From: a bacterium
GTDB lineage: Bacteria; AUK180
DNA: 64,000 nucleotides
Direction of reading: 5' to 3'
NCBI GenBank assembly: GCA_023144005.1
Contig: JAGLGN010000014.1
Span: forward strand, 33,464 to 97,463
Below, one piece after another: positions 1 to 9,510 of the stretch. Numbering within the stretch: position 1 is the stretch's first letter; each line of letters starts with the position of its first letter. Below the pieces are notes generated by a model. It saw only the letters and a list, made by a program, of their open reading frames with translations. It had not been told where the DNA came from and made no database searches. The position numbers were made by a program, and so were the translations under genes.

Positions 1-2
1 GT

Positions 3-50
3 TTCAAAGAGCAAGTGGCGGCTCTTCAGAAAAGGCTTGACGGATCTTGA
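3..50 (+). CDS. C-terminal end of an unknown gene (partial)
   Basis: The first frame that reads like protein runs into the window edge and ends at a TGA at 48-50. It gives the tail FKEQVAALQKRLDGS, an amphipathic, coiled-coil-like ending. It converges on the PilZ gene with a 21-bp gap. A second plus-strand frame is open from base 1 to 96 but reads less naturally and would overlap the PilZ 3' end. No function can be assigned from 15 residues. Confidence 0.35.
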   Translation, partial: FKEQVAALQKRLDGS

Positions 51-71
51 TCCGGATATTATCAGGGACGG

Positions 72-428
72 TCAGTCTGAATTTTTATCGATATAATCTG
101 AAATTAATCTGACATCGGTGTCAGACATATCTTTGAATTCTATACCGAAATCATACAGAGTCCTATTATTTTCGTGCTTTGTAAATACCCTCACCACCTG
201 ACCCTGACACTCGATCACCTTATCTTCAAATTCAAGATCAAAGACAAGCGGTTTAAATACAGAAAGTTCGATCACACTGTCAGTTTCAAGATCTAACTCC
301 AGACAGGTCCCCCCTCCGCTTATATTAATCAGTTTGGCCGAATATTCCTTTGCATCTCCGCCAAACATGAATTTAATATCAGCGCTATGAGTGTGCAGCC
401 GCTCATGTTTTCTCTTATTCTCATTCAT
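72..428 (-). CDS. PilZ domain protein (probable c-di-GMP receptor)
   Basis: A 118-residue protein that is a single PilZ domain. The N-terminal RKHERLH (residues 6-12) supplies the RxxxR arginines and NISGGG (residues 35-40) the [D/N]xSxxG motif that bind cyclic di-GMP in this family. Such stand-alone cytoplasmic PilZ proteins usually transmit c-di-GMP levels to motility or exopolysaccharide machinery by protein contact. The start at 428 has a good AAGGAG 7 nt upstream and its own promoter. It is a single-gene unit, convergent with the gene fragment at the left edge. The partner cannot be told from context. The glycan locus about 8 kb away is a possible but untested target. Confidence 0.85.
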   Translation of the reverse strand: MNENKRKHERLHTHSADIKFMFGGDAKEYSAKLINISGGGTCLELDLETDSVIELSVFKPLVFDLEFEDKVIECQGQVVRVFTKHENNRTLYDFGIEFKDMSDTDVRLISDYIDKNSD

Positions 429-452
429 TTAAATTCTCCTTTATATAAAAGC

Positions 453-481
453 AGTATATAATAAAATACCCGGATTATCAA
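453..481 (-). promoter_or_regulatory. Sigma70-type promoter of the PilZ gene
   Basis: On the minus strand TTGATA (481-476) and TATACT (458-453) are 17 bp apart, leaving a leader of about 20 nt with a Shine-Dalgarno site before the PilZ ATG at 428. Confidence 0.6.
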
Positions 482-560
482 GATAGCCTGATCCAAAGTT
501 GGAGTATTGTAATGCAGGAATCGTCAATAGCTTCCCTTGATATCGGCTTCGCTTTACCCC

Positions 561-668
561 ACACTTCACACTTTCAATGGATGGATTCCTGATATTAAAC
601 CTTGTCCCCGGGACACTGGGTCACTGCTTTCGGCATTGTCCATTGTCAATTATACATTGTCCATTGTG
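561..668. repeat. Simple-word repeat island downstream of tRNA-Leu
   Basis: Short words are reiterated imperfectly: CACACTTCACACTTTC at 560-575 and CATTGTCCATTGTCAATT...CATTGTCCATTGTG at 634-668. It is non-coding. Similar word islands occur at 41787-41809, 59729-59852 and 60472-60690, all outside the bodies of conserved genes. Confidence 0.6.
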
Positions 669-675
669 TTTATCG

Positions 676-764
<89 letters not shown>

Positions 765-815
765 GATTTGAAAAGGATGCCTTTCGGCTACCTTTGAGTT
801 TGTTAACTACTTATT

Positions 816-840
816 GTACTGTCTCGTAAATAAAGTACAC
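816..840. repeat. Remnant of the MITE terminal repeat
   Basis: GTACTGTCTCGTAAATA at 816-832 is identical to the terminal inverted repeat of the 254-bp element at 41830-42083 and is followed by AAGTACAC, which matches the outermost bases of that element's opposite end. The 25-bp unit therefore looks like an internally deleted or excised copy lying between secG and tRNA-Leu. TGTACT (815-820) and AGTACA (834-839) can pair. Confidence 0.55.
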
Positions 841-847
841 AGCCTAC

Positions 848-1240
848 TTATTTATTGTCTGGCTTTGCTGCCGGAGCAGGTTCTGCGGGCTCAGGTGTTT
901 CTGTGACCGGCATTGCCGCTGTCTCACCCTGTCCGGGGAGAGGCATTTCACTTTCCTGCTGAACCTCTGTCTGACCGGTTGTCCCCGCCTTTTTCATAAG
1001 AGAGGTTTCCGCCCTCTTGGTACTACCAGCAAGGATCAAAGAGATCACAAAAAAGAGTATGGCCAATATGGTCGTGAGTCTGTTCAGGAACTTGTTCCCT
1101 CCGGTAGCACCGAAGAATGAATCTCCGCCGCCGCCGCCAAACAAACTTGACATATTTCCACCCTTGCCTGATTGTAAAAGAACAGAAATAATGAGTATTA
1201 TACAAACAATAATGTAGATTGTCAATAAAAGTGCAAACAT
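848..1240 (-). CDS. secG: Preprotein translocase subunit SecG
   Basis: A 130-residue inner-membrane protein of the SecYEG channel. It has two membrane helices (about residues 3-23 and 55-75) separated by the family signature LLQSGKGGNMSSLFGGGGG. The C-terminal tail is longer than usual, rich in Pro, Glu and Ala, and probably disordered (residues about 85-130). The start has GGAGG 7 nt upstream, and the gene begins 2 nt after the tpiA stop, so it is the last protein gene of the gap-pgk-tpiA-secG block. That order is common in many bacterial phyla. SecG assists protein export, here also serving the secreted protein that heads the same operon. Confidence 0.95.
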   Translation of the reverse strand: MFALLLTIYIIVCIILIISVLLQSGKGGNMSSLFGGGGGDSFFGATGGNKFLNRLTTILAILFFVISLILAGSTKRAETSLMKKAGTTGQTEVQQESEMPLPGQGETAAMPVTETPEPAEPAPAAKPDNK

Positions 1241-1242
1241 TC

Positions 1243-1986
1243 TTAATCCTCCCTTGAAAGTCTAGTGATCTGAGCGAAGGTTTCAGGAGATAAGCTTGCG
1301 CCGCCCACCAAAAAACCGTCTATATCTTTCATATTCATTAATTGTTTTGTGTTATCCGGCTTAACGCTGCCGCCATATAATATGGATGTGGCATCACCGC
1401 AGCCTTCACAGAATTTTTCAACCGTTTTACGGATGAAGGCATGAGCTTCCTGGGCGATTTCCGGCGTAGCCGTTTCACCTGTTCCGATAGCCCATACTGG
1501 TTCATACGCAATTATCAGGTCTGAGACACACCCGATGGATTTCAAGCCTTCCTTGAGCTGGTGGCCGAGAACATCAAAGGTCTTGCCTGATTTTCTTTCT
1601 TCCAGTGTTTCACCAATACAGAATACCGGAATAAGATTGTTCTTCAAAGCGGAAACGACTTTGCGATTTAATAATTCGTCTTTCTCTCCGAAGACATGCC
1701 TTCTTTCAGAATGGCCGACAAGGATATATTTGCAGCCAAGGTCACGGAGCATTCCGGGAGAGATCTCGCCTGTGAACGCACCCTTTTCCTTATCATACAT
1801 ATTTTCTCCGCCATAAAGCATCTTGTCCTGCTCCTGAAAGAGGTGAAGGTAGATCGAAGGAGGAAAAATAATGTTCTTCACACCCTCAATATCCGCCACC
1901 AATTGCGGGAAATCTTTAATAAAATCGGCAATAGCCAATGAATTCAAATTCATCTTCCAATTGCCTGCAACTATCTTTTCTCTCAT
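1243..1986 (-). CDS. tpiA: Triosephosphate isomerase
   Basis: Interconverts dihydroxyacetone phosphate and glyceraldehyde 3-phosphate in glycolysis and gluconeogenesis (cytoplasm). A TIM barrel of 247 residues with GNWKMN (catalytic Lys near residue 11), VGHSERR (catalytic His), AYEPVWAIGTG (catalytic Glu) and the phosphate-binding YGGSV loop, all intact. Two consecutive ATGs exist (1989 and 1986). The second is preferred because GGAGG lies only 1 nt from the first and 4 nt from the second, and because MREKIVAGNWKMN matches the family N-terminus. With that start the gene overlaps the pgk stop by one base (TGATG). Confidence 0.97.
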   Translation of the reverse strand: MREKIVAGNWKMNLNSLAIADFIKDFPQLVADIEGVKNIIFPPSIYLHLFQEQDKMLYGGENMYDKEKGAFTGEISPGMLRDLGCKYILVGHSERRHVFGEKDELLNRKVVSALKNNLIPVFCIGETLEERKSGKTFDVLGHQLKEGLKSIGCVSDLIIAYEPVWAIGTGETATPEIAQEAHAFIRKTVEKFCEGCGDATSILYGGSVKPDNTKQLMNMKDIDGFLVGGASLSPETFAQITRLSRED

Positions 1987-3170
1987 CATTCCTCCAATGC
2001 CCTGAATCCGGGAAGGTTCACTCCCGATAACATCTCCAGCGAAGCTCCGCCGCCGGTTGAGATGTGGGACATTTTATCACTTTTATTAAATTTCTTTACC
2101 GACGAGGCGGAATCTCCTCCACCCACTACGGTAATACCCTCGCACTCTGCCATCGCGTCAATAACGGCAACGGTGCCCCGGGCGTATTCATCTATTTCAA
2201 AGATCCCCATGGGGCCGTTGAATACAACAGAACCCGATTTAACTATCAGGCCGCTGAATAATTCACAGGTCCGCGGGCCGATATCCACTCCTATATCCGA
2301 ATCCTGCATGGCGATGACATCACGGATCTCCTTGTACTTCGGAGATTCAATGCTGTCAACCGCGAGAGTATCCACGGGAAGCACTAATTTGTCACCCGCC
2401 CTTTCCATTATTCTCGATGCGATGTCAAGAGATTCCTCTTCCAGCAAAGACTTTCCGACATTATAGCCCTTTGCCTTCAGGAAAGTGAACATCATTCCGC
2501 CGCCGATAAGTATATGGTCGGCCTGCACTATCATTGTTTCCAATAGTCCTATCTTGTCTTTTACTTTGGCGCCTCCGCTTATTACCGAATACGGCCTTTC
2601 CGGAGTTGTGAGCTTTTCATTCAAATACATATACTCTTTTTCCACAAGGAAGCCCATCGCTTTGTTCTCCATGGGAAAAAGCCCGGGCAGGGTGAAGACG
2701 GAAGCATGTTCTCTGTGCATTGTACCAAAGGCATCATTTACATAGAATTTCGCGCCGAGAGCAGATAATTGTTTCGCAAATTCAGCATCGCCTTTCTTTT
2801 CGGCTTTGTGGAACCGGAGATTCTCAAGCAAGAGAATTTGGCCCGACTGAAGGTCAGAAACGAGGCTGTTGACATCCTCGCCGATCACTTGCTTAGAATA
2901 TTTAACATTCGCGCTGCCAAGATACTCCTGTAATTTCTCAAATACGGGCTTCAGAGAAAATTCCTCTTCATAACCGATACCGGAAGGTCGCCCCAAATGC
3001 GAAGCTACTATTACCCTAGCGTCTTTTTCCAGTAGATATTTGATCGTCGGCAGGGCGGCATCGATCCTTTTAGTATCTTTAATAATACCATCTTTAACCG
3101 GGACATTGAAATCCACCCTAAGAAAAACTACATCGGCTTTCCCGATGGTAAGCCGCTTTATCGAGTTCAT
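1986..3170 (-). CDS. pgk: Phosphoglycerate kinase
   Basis: Transfers phosphate from 1,3-bisphosphoglycerate to ADP (cytoplasm, glycolysis). 394 residues, normal length. Visible signatures are RVDFNVP near residue 18, SHLGRPSG near 57, ISGGAKVKDK near 199, NGPMGIFE and the nucleotide loop GGGDSASSVKKF. The start codon follows the gap stop directly (TAAATG), so translation is probably coupled. It forms the middle of the gap-pgk-tpiA block. Confidence 0.98.
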   Translation of the reverse strand: MNSIKRLTIGKADVVFLRVDFNVPVKDGIIKDTKRIDAALPTIKYLLEKDARVIVASHLGRPSGIGYEEEFSLKPVFEKLQEYLGSANVKYSKQVIGEDVNSLVSDLQSGQILLLENLRFHKAEKKGDAEFAKQLSALGAKFYVNDAFGTMHREHASVFTLPGLFPMENKAMGFLVEKEYMYLNEKLTTPERPYSVISGGAKVKDKIGLLETMIVQADHILIGGGMMFTFLKAKGYNVGKSLLEEESLDIASRIMERAGDKLVLPVDTLAVDSIESPKYKEIRDVIAMQDSDIGVDIGPRTCELFSGLIVKSGSVVFNGPMGIFEIDEYARGTVAVIDAMAECEGITVVGGGDSASSVKKFNKSDKMSHISTGGGASLEMLSGVNLPGFRALEE

Positions 3171-4184
3171 TTATTCTTTATCTGCCATGTATTTTATGAG
3201 GTCGGCCATTCTACAGGAATAACCCCATTCATTGTCATACCATGAGAATATCTTTGCCGTCTTTCCCATCACTCTGGTCATTGCAGGATCAAATATTGAG
3301 GAGTGTGAATTACCGATAAAATCGGTTGAGACAAGCGGGTCTTCTTCATATTCCAAAATTCCCTTCAATTCTCCATTGGCGTATTCTTTCATCTTACCAT
3401 TGAGTTCTTCTACCGTAACTTCTTTGTTAAGCTCTACCGTAAGGTCGACCATGGAAGCGTCCGGGGTAGGAACTCTGACTGCAAGGCCGTCAAGTTTTCC
3501 ATCCAATTCAGGAATTACAAGGCCAACGGCTTTTGCGGCACCGGTGGTGGTGGGGATCATGGACATAGCCGCGGCACGGCCTCTTCTGAGGTCGCTATGG
3601 GGCAGGTCAAGGATCTTCTGATCGTTCGTATAGGCATGTATCGTTGTCATAAACCCGTGGTCCAGCCCGAATTCCTTATTCAGAACATAGGCGACAGGGG
3701 CAAGACAATTTGTTGTACAGGAAGCATTCGAGATAATGAAATGCTTTGCCGGATCATAATTTTTATGGTTAACACCCATTACAAAGGTCGCGTCCGCACC
3801 GGGAGAACCTTTTGCGGGAACACTCAGAACAACACGCTTGGCTCCTGCCTGAAGATGAAGAGATGCCTTCTCATGTGTTCTGAAGATACCTGTGCATTCC
3901 AGCACATAATCTACTCCCAATTCCTTCCAGGGAAGTTTTGAGGGGTCTCTTTCTTTGTATATTTTGAACTTTTTACCGCTTATGTTCAGAAATTCACCTT
4001 CAACCTTTACCGGATGGGGAAATTTCCCGTGAACACTATCATATTTCAGAAGATGGGCCAATGTTGCGGGATCGGTCAGATCATTAATAGCAACTACATC
4101 AATATCCGAAAAGCAATCACAGCTCAATAACCTCTTGAAAACAAGGCGGCCGATTCTACCAAAACCATTAATTGCAACTTTCAT
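3171..4184 (-). CDS. gap: Glyceraldehyde-3-phosphate dehydrogenase (type I)
   Basis: Oxidises glyceraldehyde 3-phosphate with NAD+ and phosphate. 337 residues. The Rossmann motif INGFGRIGR is at residues 5-13, INDLTD (33-38) is typical of NAD-dependent enzymes, the catalytic Cys156 lies in SNASCTTNC, His183 in TIHAYTNDQ, and [11 protein letters not shown] is near the C-terminus. The start has GGAGG about 8 nt upstream. The gene begins 26 bp after the PorV-like gene with no visible promoter between, so glycolytic expression seems tied to the promoter at 8524-8552. Confidence 0.98.
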   Translation of the reverse strand: MKVAINGFGRIGRLVFKRLLSCDCFSDIDVVAINDLTDPATLAHLLKYDSVHGKFPHPVKVEGEFLNISGKKFKIYKERDPSKLPWKELGVDYVLECTGIFRTHEKASLHLQAGAKRVVLSVPAKGSPGADATFVMGVNHKNYDPAKHFIISNASCTTNCLAPVAYVLNKEFGLDHGFMTTIHAYTNDQKILDLPHSDLRRGRAAAMSMIPTTTGAAKAVGLVIPELDGKLDGLAVRVPTPDASMVDLTVELNKEVTVEELNGKMKEYANGELKGILEYEEDPLVSTDFIGNSHSSIFDPAMTRVMGKTAKIFSWYDNEWGYSCRMADLIKYMADKE

Positions 4185-4210
4185 AAAATAAATCCTCCAA
4201 TCAATAAAGT

Positions 4211-5158
4211 CTATTTAAACAATAAACTGATTCCCAAGTGATTTGTCTCGCCGATATCACCGAAGGGAACATAGGCATAATCGAACTGCAGAGTAAGGAT
4301 ATCAACCTTTCTGTTGCCCTGGGTCTTCTGAAAAGTATGATCAAACCCAACTCCGAAGCCTACGCTTCCTGTCTCCACATTGGAATATCCCACACGAAGA
4401 GGGATGGCGCCGAACAAGGAATACTCAAGGCCCACAGATATTACCGCCGGATTTCCCGAAGGTATGGATGCCTGAAGCGAAAGATCCATTCCTTTGATGA
4501 GTTTGTAATTACCGCCGATAACAATATTCATGGGTATCTTTTCTGTCGGTACTTCATAATCGCCTATGACATCCCGCTCGTACAAGAGGCCCGAGCCGAG
4601 GTTTGAAATAGCAAGGCCGACATTTCCATTGCCTATCTTATACTTCATACCGATATCCATAAGAAAGGTCTCCGCGAGAACATTCGCAAGTTCTTCTTTG
4701 TAAAATTTACCCGCGATGGCAAAGGAGAAGTTATCTCCTAATTTTTTCCCGTATGTCAAAAAGAATTGATTGTAACTCACATCGAACTGCTCGACCGACT
4801 CTTCCCAGCTTCCCCATGTAAATGCGTCTATGGGCTCTGTAAAAAACACATTGACCGCAAGGCCGAAGAAATCTGTTTCCGTGAAGGGAATGCAGAACGC
4901 GAAATATTCCATGGATGTATCCACGAGGTAATTTGTCTGGCCGATTGAAACAGAGGCCGCGGTAAAGGAAGTTACATTCGCAGGGTTGTAGAATATTGCC
5001 AAGGGTTCATTGCTTGAGGTGACCATGGCATTTCCCAGCGCATATGCCTTTGCTCCGATGGGCATTAAAAGGAATGCTCCGGAGGTCTCACCGTTAGAAG
5101 CCGCAAATGTGGATACTGCAAAAAGGATGACCACCAGTGTTATTATTATTTTTTTCAT
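4211..5158 (-). CDS. PorV/PorQ-family outer-membrane barrel protein
   Basis: 315 residues with a signal peptide (about 1-20, ...[10 protein letters not shown]) followed by the PorV/PorQ family opening: [15 protein letters not shown] (about 31-45) and [12 protein letters not shown] (about 51-62). The rest alternates short hydrophobic and polar strands ending in LGISLLFK, an aromatic-terminated beta-barrel end. PorV-type barrels are FadL-like proteins that in type IX secretion carry cargo released by the translocon. Here it lies 7 bp after a giant secreted protein with a C-terminal sorting-like domain, a fitting cargo partner. Two ATGs are adjacent; the second (5158) has AAGGAG 6 nt upstream. 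No T9SS core gene (PorK-N, SprA) is in this window. Confidence 0.8.
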   Translation of the reverse strand: MKKIIITLVVILFAVSTFAASNGETSGAFLLMPIGAKAYALGNAMVTSSNEPLAIFYNPANVTSFTAASVSIGQTNYLVDTSMEYFAFCIPFTETDFFGLAVNVFFTEPIDAFTWGSWEESVEQFDVSYNQFFLTYGKKLGDNFSFAIAGKFYKEELANVLAETFLMDIGMKYKIGNGNVGLAISNLGSGLLYERDVIGDYEVPTEKIPMNIVIGGNYKLIKGMDLSLQASIPSGNPAVISVGLEYSLFGAIPLRVGYSNVETGSVGFGVGFDHTFQKTQGNRKVDILTLQFDYAYVPFGDIGETNHLGISLLFK

Positions 5159-5168
5159 CATTGTCTCC

Positions 5169-8100
5169 TTATCTCACTATTACAAGTTTCCCTTTCTTGA
5201 CATCCTCGTCATCGTCAGGGTTGGTTATAACATAGAAATACAATCCGGTAGCTATCGCTTTGCCGTCCTCATTCATCAGATCCCACTTCTCACCACCGTC
5301 ACCATAAGTGGTTTCGCTGGTGGCGGAATGCTCAATGGCTCTGATAAGACCGCCTTTAATATCGTAAATAGTAATAGTCGCATTTTCAGTCAGCTGCACG
5401 AATACCATGTGATTGTTTTCCTGAAGAGCGTCCGCGGTTCCGTAGATGAAAGGATTGGGAACACAATGCGCCAGTTCAAGATTCTGCTCTTTATCAAAGT
5501 CCTTTGAAACAGTGGCGACATTAGAAGGCTGGCTTTCAAGATCCGTGGTTCTGTTAAATGAGGTCACAAAATAGTAATATGTGGCATACTCCGTAATATA
5601 GGTGTCAACGAATGTATAAGTGTCAGCGGTCGTTGCATCGGCAGCACCGATCTTCACAACATAATCTTCATCCAACGGCTCTACACTGTCGTATATCGCG
5701 GCACTTGAACATCTGTAAACATAGTATCTGAAAATATCTCCTGCTGCTTTGTCCCAAGTGAGTGTAATACTCTTATTGGTATCTTCGGCCGCAAGGTTCG
5801 TAGGATAATCAGGAGAGCTTTCCAGGGTAAACGGGTCAGATGTCGTAATGTCAATGAAGGGTGTCAGAAAGTCAAGCTTCTTCACATAATACTGATAACT
5901 GGAATCACCAGCAAGAGGTGTATCCGAATAATCAATAATCGTTTCCGGATCTCCTTCAAGGTAGATCCCTGCAATTGTAAATGACTGCGTCTCATACATT
6001 ACGGTCTTGGTCGTTCCTGTCTCGGAAAGATAATAGGTCGCGCCCCAATCATCGAGCTTCTCCCACCAGAGCATTGCTGTCGGGGTATCCCAATAAACAT
6101 CCGTGTTGGTCGTTGAACCGGTCCAGATCATCTTGTACTGGGTAGTATCAACATCGCTGACCGTGAAGGGTGATTCCCCTTCGATGTTCTGGATGAAGAA
6201 ATTATTTATTATAAGGTCATCAGAGTCGTCATTGAATCCGGGAAGAGCGAGAATGACCTCGTTGAGAGGATCGCTTGCATTGAATGTCAGGTCCGCCGCA
6301 TTAACGATATATTCTTCACCGTCGATGAACATCAGGATATCAGATGTCGTATCCGAACCGATAAATTCATAAACACCGCCCTGAAGATATATTGACTCCT
6401 CCAAATTGCCTGCTCTGTAAAGCTCGTACCTATCGAGGTCCTTTTCTCTGGATGCCGGGGAGCTCCAGGATAAAAGAAATACATTGGAGTTATCCTCATA
6501 GGCAAATTCACCTTCCAGGTCAATTGCCGCAGGTACAAGATGGAATTCATAATAAGCTGGCATACTTTCATTGAAATAAGCAGATTCTAATTGCGGGACC
6601 GAAGTATTGGAATCCCACCACGCATCGTCATTCGAAGAAAGCGCAAATGCGTAATTTATAAAATCGGATCCGTTCATTTCTGATTTGAACTGCTCGGCAG
6701 GGACAATAAAATTATCATCCGTATATGGAGTATATGCAGTAGGCGCACCCTTCAAAGTACCGCAAAGCTGAGTAACATCACCCGTTTTCAACCTTCTGTA
6801 CTTAATTGACGGATTAGTACTGCTCAAGCCGTCCCAAGTGGAATAATATAAATTGTATCCGCAACCGGCGGGAACAGAATCATTGCCAGCGCCAAAATCA
6901 ATATTGTCCCATACAATATGTATATTGATACCACCATCCGATACATCATATTTCTCGTACATATCAATGATCTCAGGTTTCGGTGATGGTGATTTATCAA
7001 GGCTGTTCGCGGGAGAGTAGAAATTCGTAGCTCCGACAACGCCTGTTTTATAGGCAGTATCGGCATAGCCGAAGGCCGTATCCAAATTGCCCTTCAATGT
7101 AACAAGGTCCGCGCTGTCTCCATAAGCGCCGGCAATAACAAACGGCACTACCGTGGTCTCACCGGCATCGAGCTGAATCGGGCCGACTGTGACCGCGATC
7201 GCATAATTACCGGGAACCGTTGCAGGGGCATCGAAATCACCCGGAGCAACGAAGTCATCGTAAAGATCGCCGCTTGAAAAATAATCCATGGGATTCAGCG
7301 GTTTTAGGAAATTATCTAAAGTATACCACCAGGTTCTTTCAGGATCACCGGTGGCATCGTAATAGAAAGTATAAGGGGCAAGCTCCGGATTCTTAGTCCA
7401 TAGCGCGGAGGGCATAACACCCGGACCGGAGTATCTATACGAGTACCTTATCAATCTGTTGTCAACATCGGTAAGCCCGGCTATCGACGAAGCGGAATTA
7501 TCGGGTTGATACTGAACGATATTGAATGCGACCGGCGCATGCGTAAGCGCCTTGATACCAACCGCAACGGGGTGATCCGCGCCGAGAGTAAAATCGTACA
7601 TAAAGCCGAAATCACCATCATAAAGACCGCCGATAGGATCCTGCCATGCGGCATAATCGTTGAATTCGCCGTTGTCTTCAGTCTTGTAATAAAAGATATC
7701 ATACAAGCCGTCACTGGAGCTGCTTGCTGTAAGTCCGGAAGTGGTCCATTTTGTATTAATGGCAAGGTCGGCACGGTATGTGATATATATCTCCTTGTCT
7801 TCAGCGGAGTTGTTGGTTATAATATAATCCTTGATCAGAACATCTTCATAATCATCATAAGTCTCGTCCGCAGAAACCCCCCAATCAGACCATGTAAAAA
7901 TGCTATTGACCTTTGAGGATGCATATTGGTAGGTCCTATGAGTAATGGATATCCCAGAAGCGGGTGAATATGCTTCCGATTTTGTCTCTACCGTTCCACA
8001 AACAGAATAATGAGGCTCTTCATAATTTCCCCAGACATATGTATATCCCTCAAAGGAAAGGACAGGGTTTTGAACCAGATATGATTTCAGAAAAGGGGTA

Positions 8101-8501
8101 TTTCTGAAGTCTTTAAAAGTCTCGACATTACCGGCATCGTCAGATATGATAATCGTTCCCATGAACATCTGCTCATACTCGGTCTGCTCGAAATACATAC
8201 CGTCACCACCCTGAGGGTAATTGTAAAACTCACCGTACCATGCATGTCCGGGATGAGCATAAGCATCAAAAACAACACCATCCGAGATACCCGTAGCGGT
8301 GCCGCTGTAGATAAAACTATTGTCGTAAAACGCACCATTGCCCAAGTAGTCCTGTCCGGTAACCATACTGTACAGGAAATTCGAGTAGAATGTATTGATC
8401 TCAACATAGGGCGTTCTGTACAGCGTTGCCGCACTGGGAAAAAGCCCAACCACAAGAAGGACAGCAACTACAAGTATTGCCTGAAGCTTGAATCTTTTCA
8501 T
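5169..8501 (-). CDS. Giant secreted surface protein with FlgD-like C-terminal sorting domain
   Basis: 1110 residues. The upstream in-frame start (8552) is rejected: the ATG at 8501 has GGAGG close upstream and begins a clean signal peptide, MKRFKLQAILVVAVLLVVGL. The body is beta-rich and unfamiliar up to about residue 660, rich in Tyr, Asp and Gly with WYTLDNF-type segments. Fibronectin III-like modules follow (NLAAEDTNKSITLTWDKA, about residues 925-945). The last 90 residues (VPNPF..., ITIYDIKGGLIRAI, GLYFYVITNP, KKGKLVIVR) match the FlgD Ig-like / type IX type A sorting domain. It probably reaches the cell surface by a T9SS-like route. No catalytic motif is recognised; adhesion or glycan binding is possible. 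Confidence 0.75.
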   Translation of the reverse strand: MKRFKLQAILVVAVLLVVGLFPSAATLYRTPYVEINTFYSNFLYSMVTGQDYLGNGAFYDNSFIYSGTATGISDGVVFDAYAHPGHAWYGEFYNYPQGGDGMYFEQTEYEQMFMGTIIISDDAGNVETFKDFRNTPFLKSYLVQNPVLSFEGYTYVWGNYEEPHYSVCGTVETKSEAYSPASGISITHRTYQYASSKVNSIFTWSDWGVSADETYDDYEDVLIKDYIITNNSAEDKEIYITYRADLAINTKWTTSGLTASSSSDGLYDIFYYKTEDNGEFNDYAAWQDPIGGLYDGDFGFMYDFTLGADHPVAVGIKALTHAPVAFNIVQYQPDNSASSIAGLTDVDNRLIRYSYRYSGPGVMPSALWTKNPELAPYTFYYDATGDPERTWWYTLDNFLKPLNPMDYFSSGDLYDDFVAPGDFDAPATVPGNYAIAVTVGPIQLDAGETTVVPFVIAGAYGDSADLVTLKGNLDTAFGYADTAYKTGVVGATNFYSPANSLDKSPSPKPEIIDMYEKYDVSDGGINIHIVWDNIDFGAGNDSVPAGCGYNLYYSTWDGLSSTNPSIKYRRLKTGDVTQLCGTLKGAPTAYTPYTDDNFIVPAEQFKSEMNGSDFINYAFALSSNDDAWWDSNTSVPQLESAYFNESMPAYYEFHLVPAAIDLEGEFAYEDNSNVFLLSWSSPASREKDLDRYELYRAGNLEESIYLQGGVYEFIGSDTTSDILMFIDGEEYIVNAADLTFNASDPLNEVILALPGFNDDSDDLIINNFFIQNIEGESPFTVSDVDTTQYKMIWTGSTTNTDVYWDTPTAMLWWEKLDDWGATYYLSETGTTKTVMYETQSFTIAGIYLEGDPETIIDYSDTPLAGDSSYQYYVKKLDFLTPFIDITTSDPFTLESSPDYPTNLAAEDTNKSITLTWDKAAGDIFRYYVYRCSSAAIYDSVEPLDEDYVVKIGAADATTADTYTFVDTYITEYATYYYFVTSFNRTTDLESQPSNVATVSKDFDKEQNLELAHCVPNPFIYGTADALQENNHMVFVQLTENATITIYDIKGGLIRAIEHSATSETTYGDGGEKWDLMNEDGKAIATGLYFYVITNPDDDEDVKKGKLVIVR

Positions 8502-8523
8502 AAGGCCTCCATAATTTTTCAAT

Positions 8524-8552
8524 ATTATAGCATTTTTCATAATCAATTTCAA
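8524..8552 (-). promoter_or_regulatory. Promoter of the secreted protein - porV - gap - pgk - tpiA - secG operon
   Basis: TTGAAA (8552-8547), a 17-bp spacer and TATAAT (8529-8524) on the minus strand. The predicted leader of about 17 nt carries GGAGG before the ATG at 8501. No other promoter is obvious downstream until tRNA-Leu. The 200 bp between here and 8757 holds nothing else I can identify. Confidence 0.7.
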
Positions 8553-8757
8553 TGAATAAATAAAGGATTCAACGGTGATTATTACGCTCTATTTCAAATG
8601 CCCGTACTTGTGATGTCACTTCACATTTATATCAGACAATATCAACGGACCAAACTGCAGGAATTTCTATAGTCAGTAGTATTTAATGTCTCTGAAAAAC
8701 CGCTTCAAAATGGAGAAGGGAATTCCTCTTTCGATTGAGCTTTCTCGGAATCAGCAG

Positions 8758-9474
8758 TTAAGAATAGTCACATCTGATGACCAATTTCCACCAAAGTTTA
8801 AATAGCGCATAAAAGACCCGTATCAGTCGGCGGGTCGTAAAGAACCGAGAGCTACCATGGCGGCGGGAATAATGATGTACCGGTATTTGCTTTATTCTAT
8901 ATCCCGCCCGCTCAATTTTCTTTACCATTTCAACACAAATCACTCCGGTATCGGAATTTATACTTATTCTGTCGAATACATTTTTTCGGATCAGCCGAAA
9001 ATTACAATCTACTTCTTTTAGTTTTATTCTAAATACGATCTTCACAAAAATATTGTACATTCTACCGGCAAGAATTCTATAGAAAGGATCTGAACGATTT
9101 GCTCTGATACCGTTTACCATATCAATCTCTTCTCCCAGAAGATCGTACAAAACATGCAATTCTCTTAAGTCATACTGACCGTCGCCGTCAGCATAAAATA
9201 TCAAATCTTTGGTTGAGTTGGCAAAGCCGCTTTTCAGAGCAGCTCCATATCCCCGATTGATTCCATGATGAATAACTTTTAGGTTTTCATACTCTCCTAA
9301 CATTCTGGACAATACTTCCTTGCTTCCGTCTGTGCTGCCGTCATTTACGACTATTACTTCATAGTCATCCGTGAGTTGGCTCATTGTTTCAATAGCAACT
9401 TTGACTACATTTTCTATCGCGTTGACTTCATTTAAGCAGGGAAAAAAGGCGGAAATAGAGGATCGATCTTTCAT
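8758..9474 (-). CDS. Family 2 glycosyltransferase (dolichol/polyprenyl-phosphate mannosyltransferase-like)
   Basis: 238 residues with a GT-A fold. Motifs are VVNDGSTDGS (residues 42-51), NRGYGAALKSG (73-83), the metal-binding DGD at 96-98 (YADGDGQYD) and the acceptor-side DCNFRLIRKNVF followed by YSRRHGSSRF. This pattern is that of DPM1/GtrB-type enzymes that load a sugar onto a polyprenyl phosphate carrier at the inner membrane. No C-terminal membrane helices are present, only an amphipathic/aromatic end. The ATG at 9474 is chosen over the upstream TTG because that TTG lies inside the -35 box. The ATG sits 7 nt after a consensus -10, so the mRNA is probably leaderless. Confidence 0.85.
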   Translation of the reverse strand: MKDRSSISAFFPCLNEVNAIENVVKVAIETMSQLTDDYEVIVVNDGSTDGSKEVLSRMLGEYENLKVIHHGINRGYGAALKSGFANSTKDLIFYADGDGQYDLRELHVLYDLLGEEIDMVNGIRANRSDPFYRILAGRMYNIFVKIVFRIKLKEVDCNFRLIRKNVFDRISINSDTGVICVEMVKKIERAGYRIKQIPVHHYSRRHGSSRFFTTRRLIRVFYALFKLWWKLVIRCDYS

Positions 9475-9481
9475 TTTTGGT

Positions 9482-9510
9482 ATTATATCTATTATCCAAG
9501 GATATGTCAA
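9482..9510 (-). promoter_or_regulatory. Consensus promoter giving a leaderless transcript
   Basis: Perfect TTGACA (9510-9505), 17-bp spacer and TATAAT (9487-9482). Only 7 nt separate the -10 from the ATG at 9474, so transcription should begin at or next to the start codon. Confidence 0.75.

Noticed and set aside
8502-8552. 17-residue upstream extension of the giant secreted protein
   Set aside because: The extension overlaps the predicted -35/-10 promoter; the downstream ATG has a Shine-Dalgarno site and starts a proper signal peptide.
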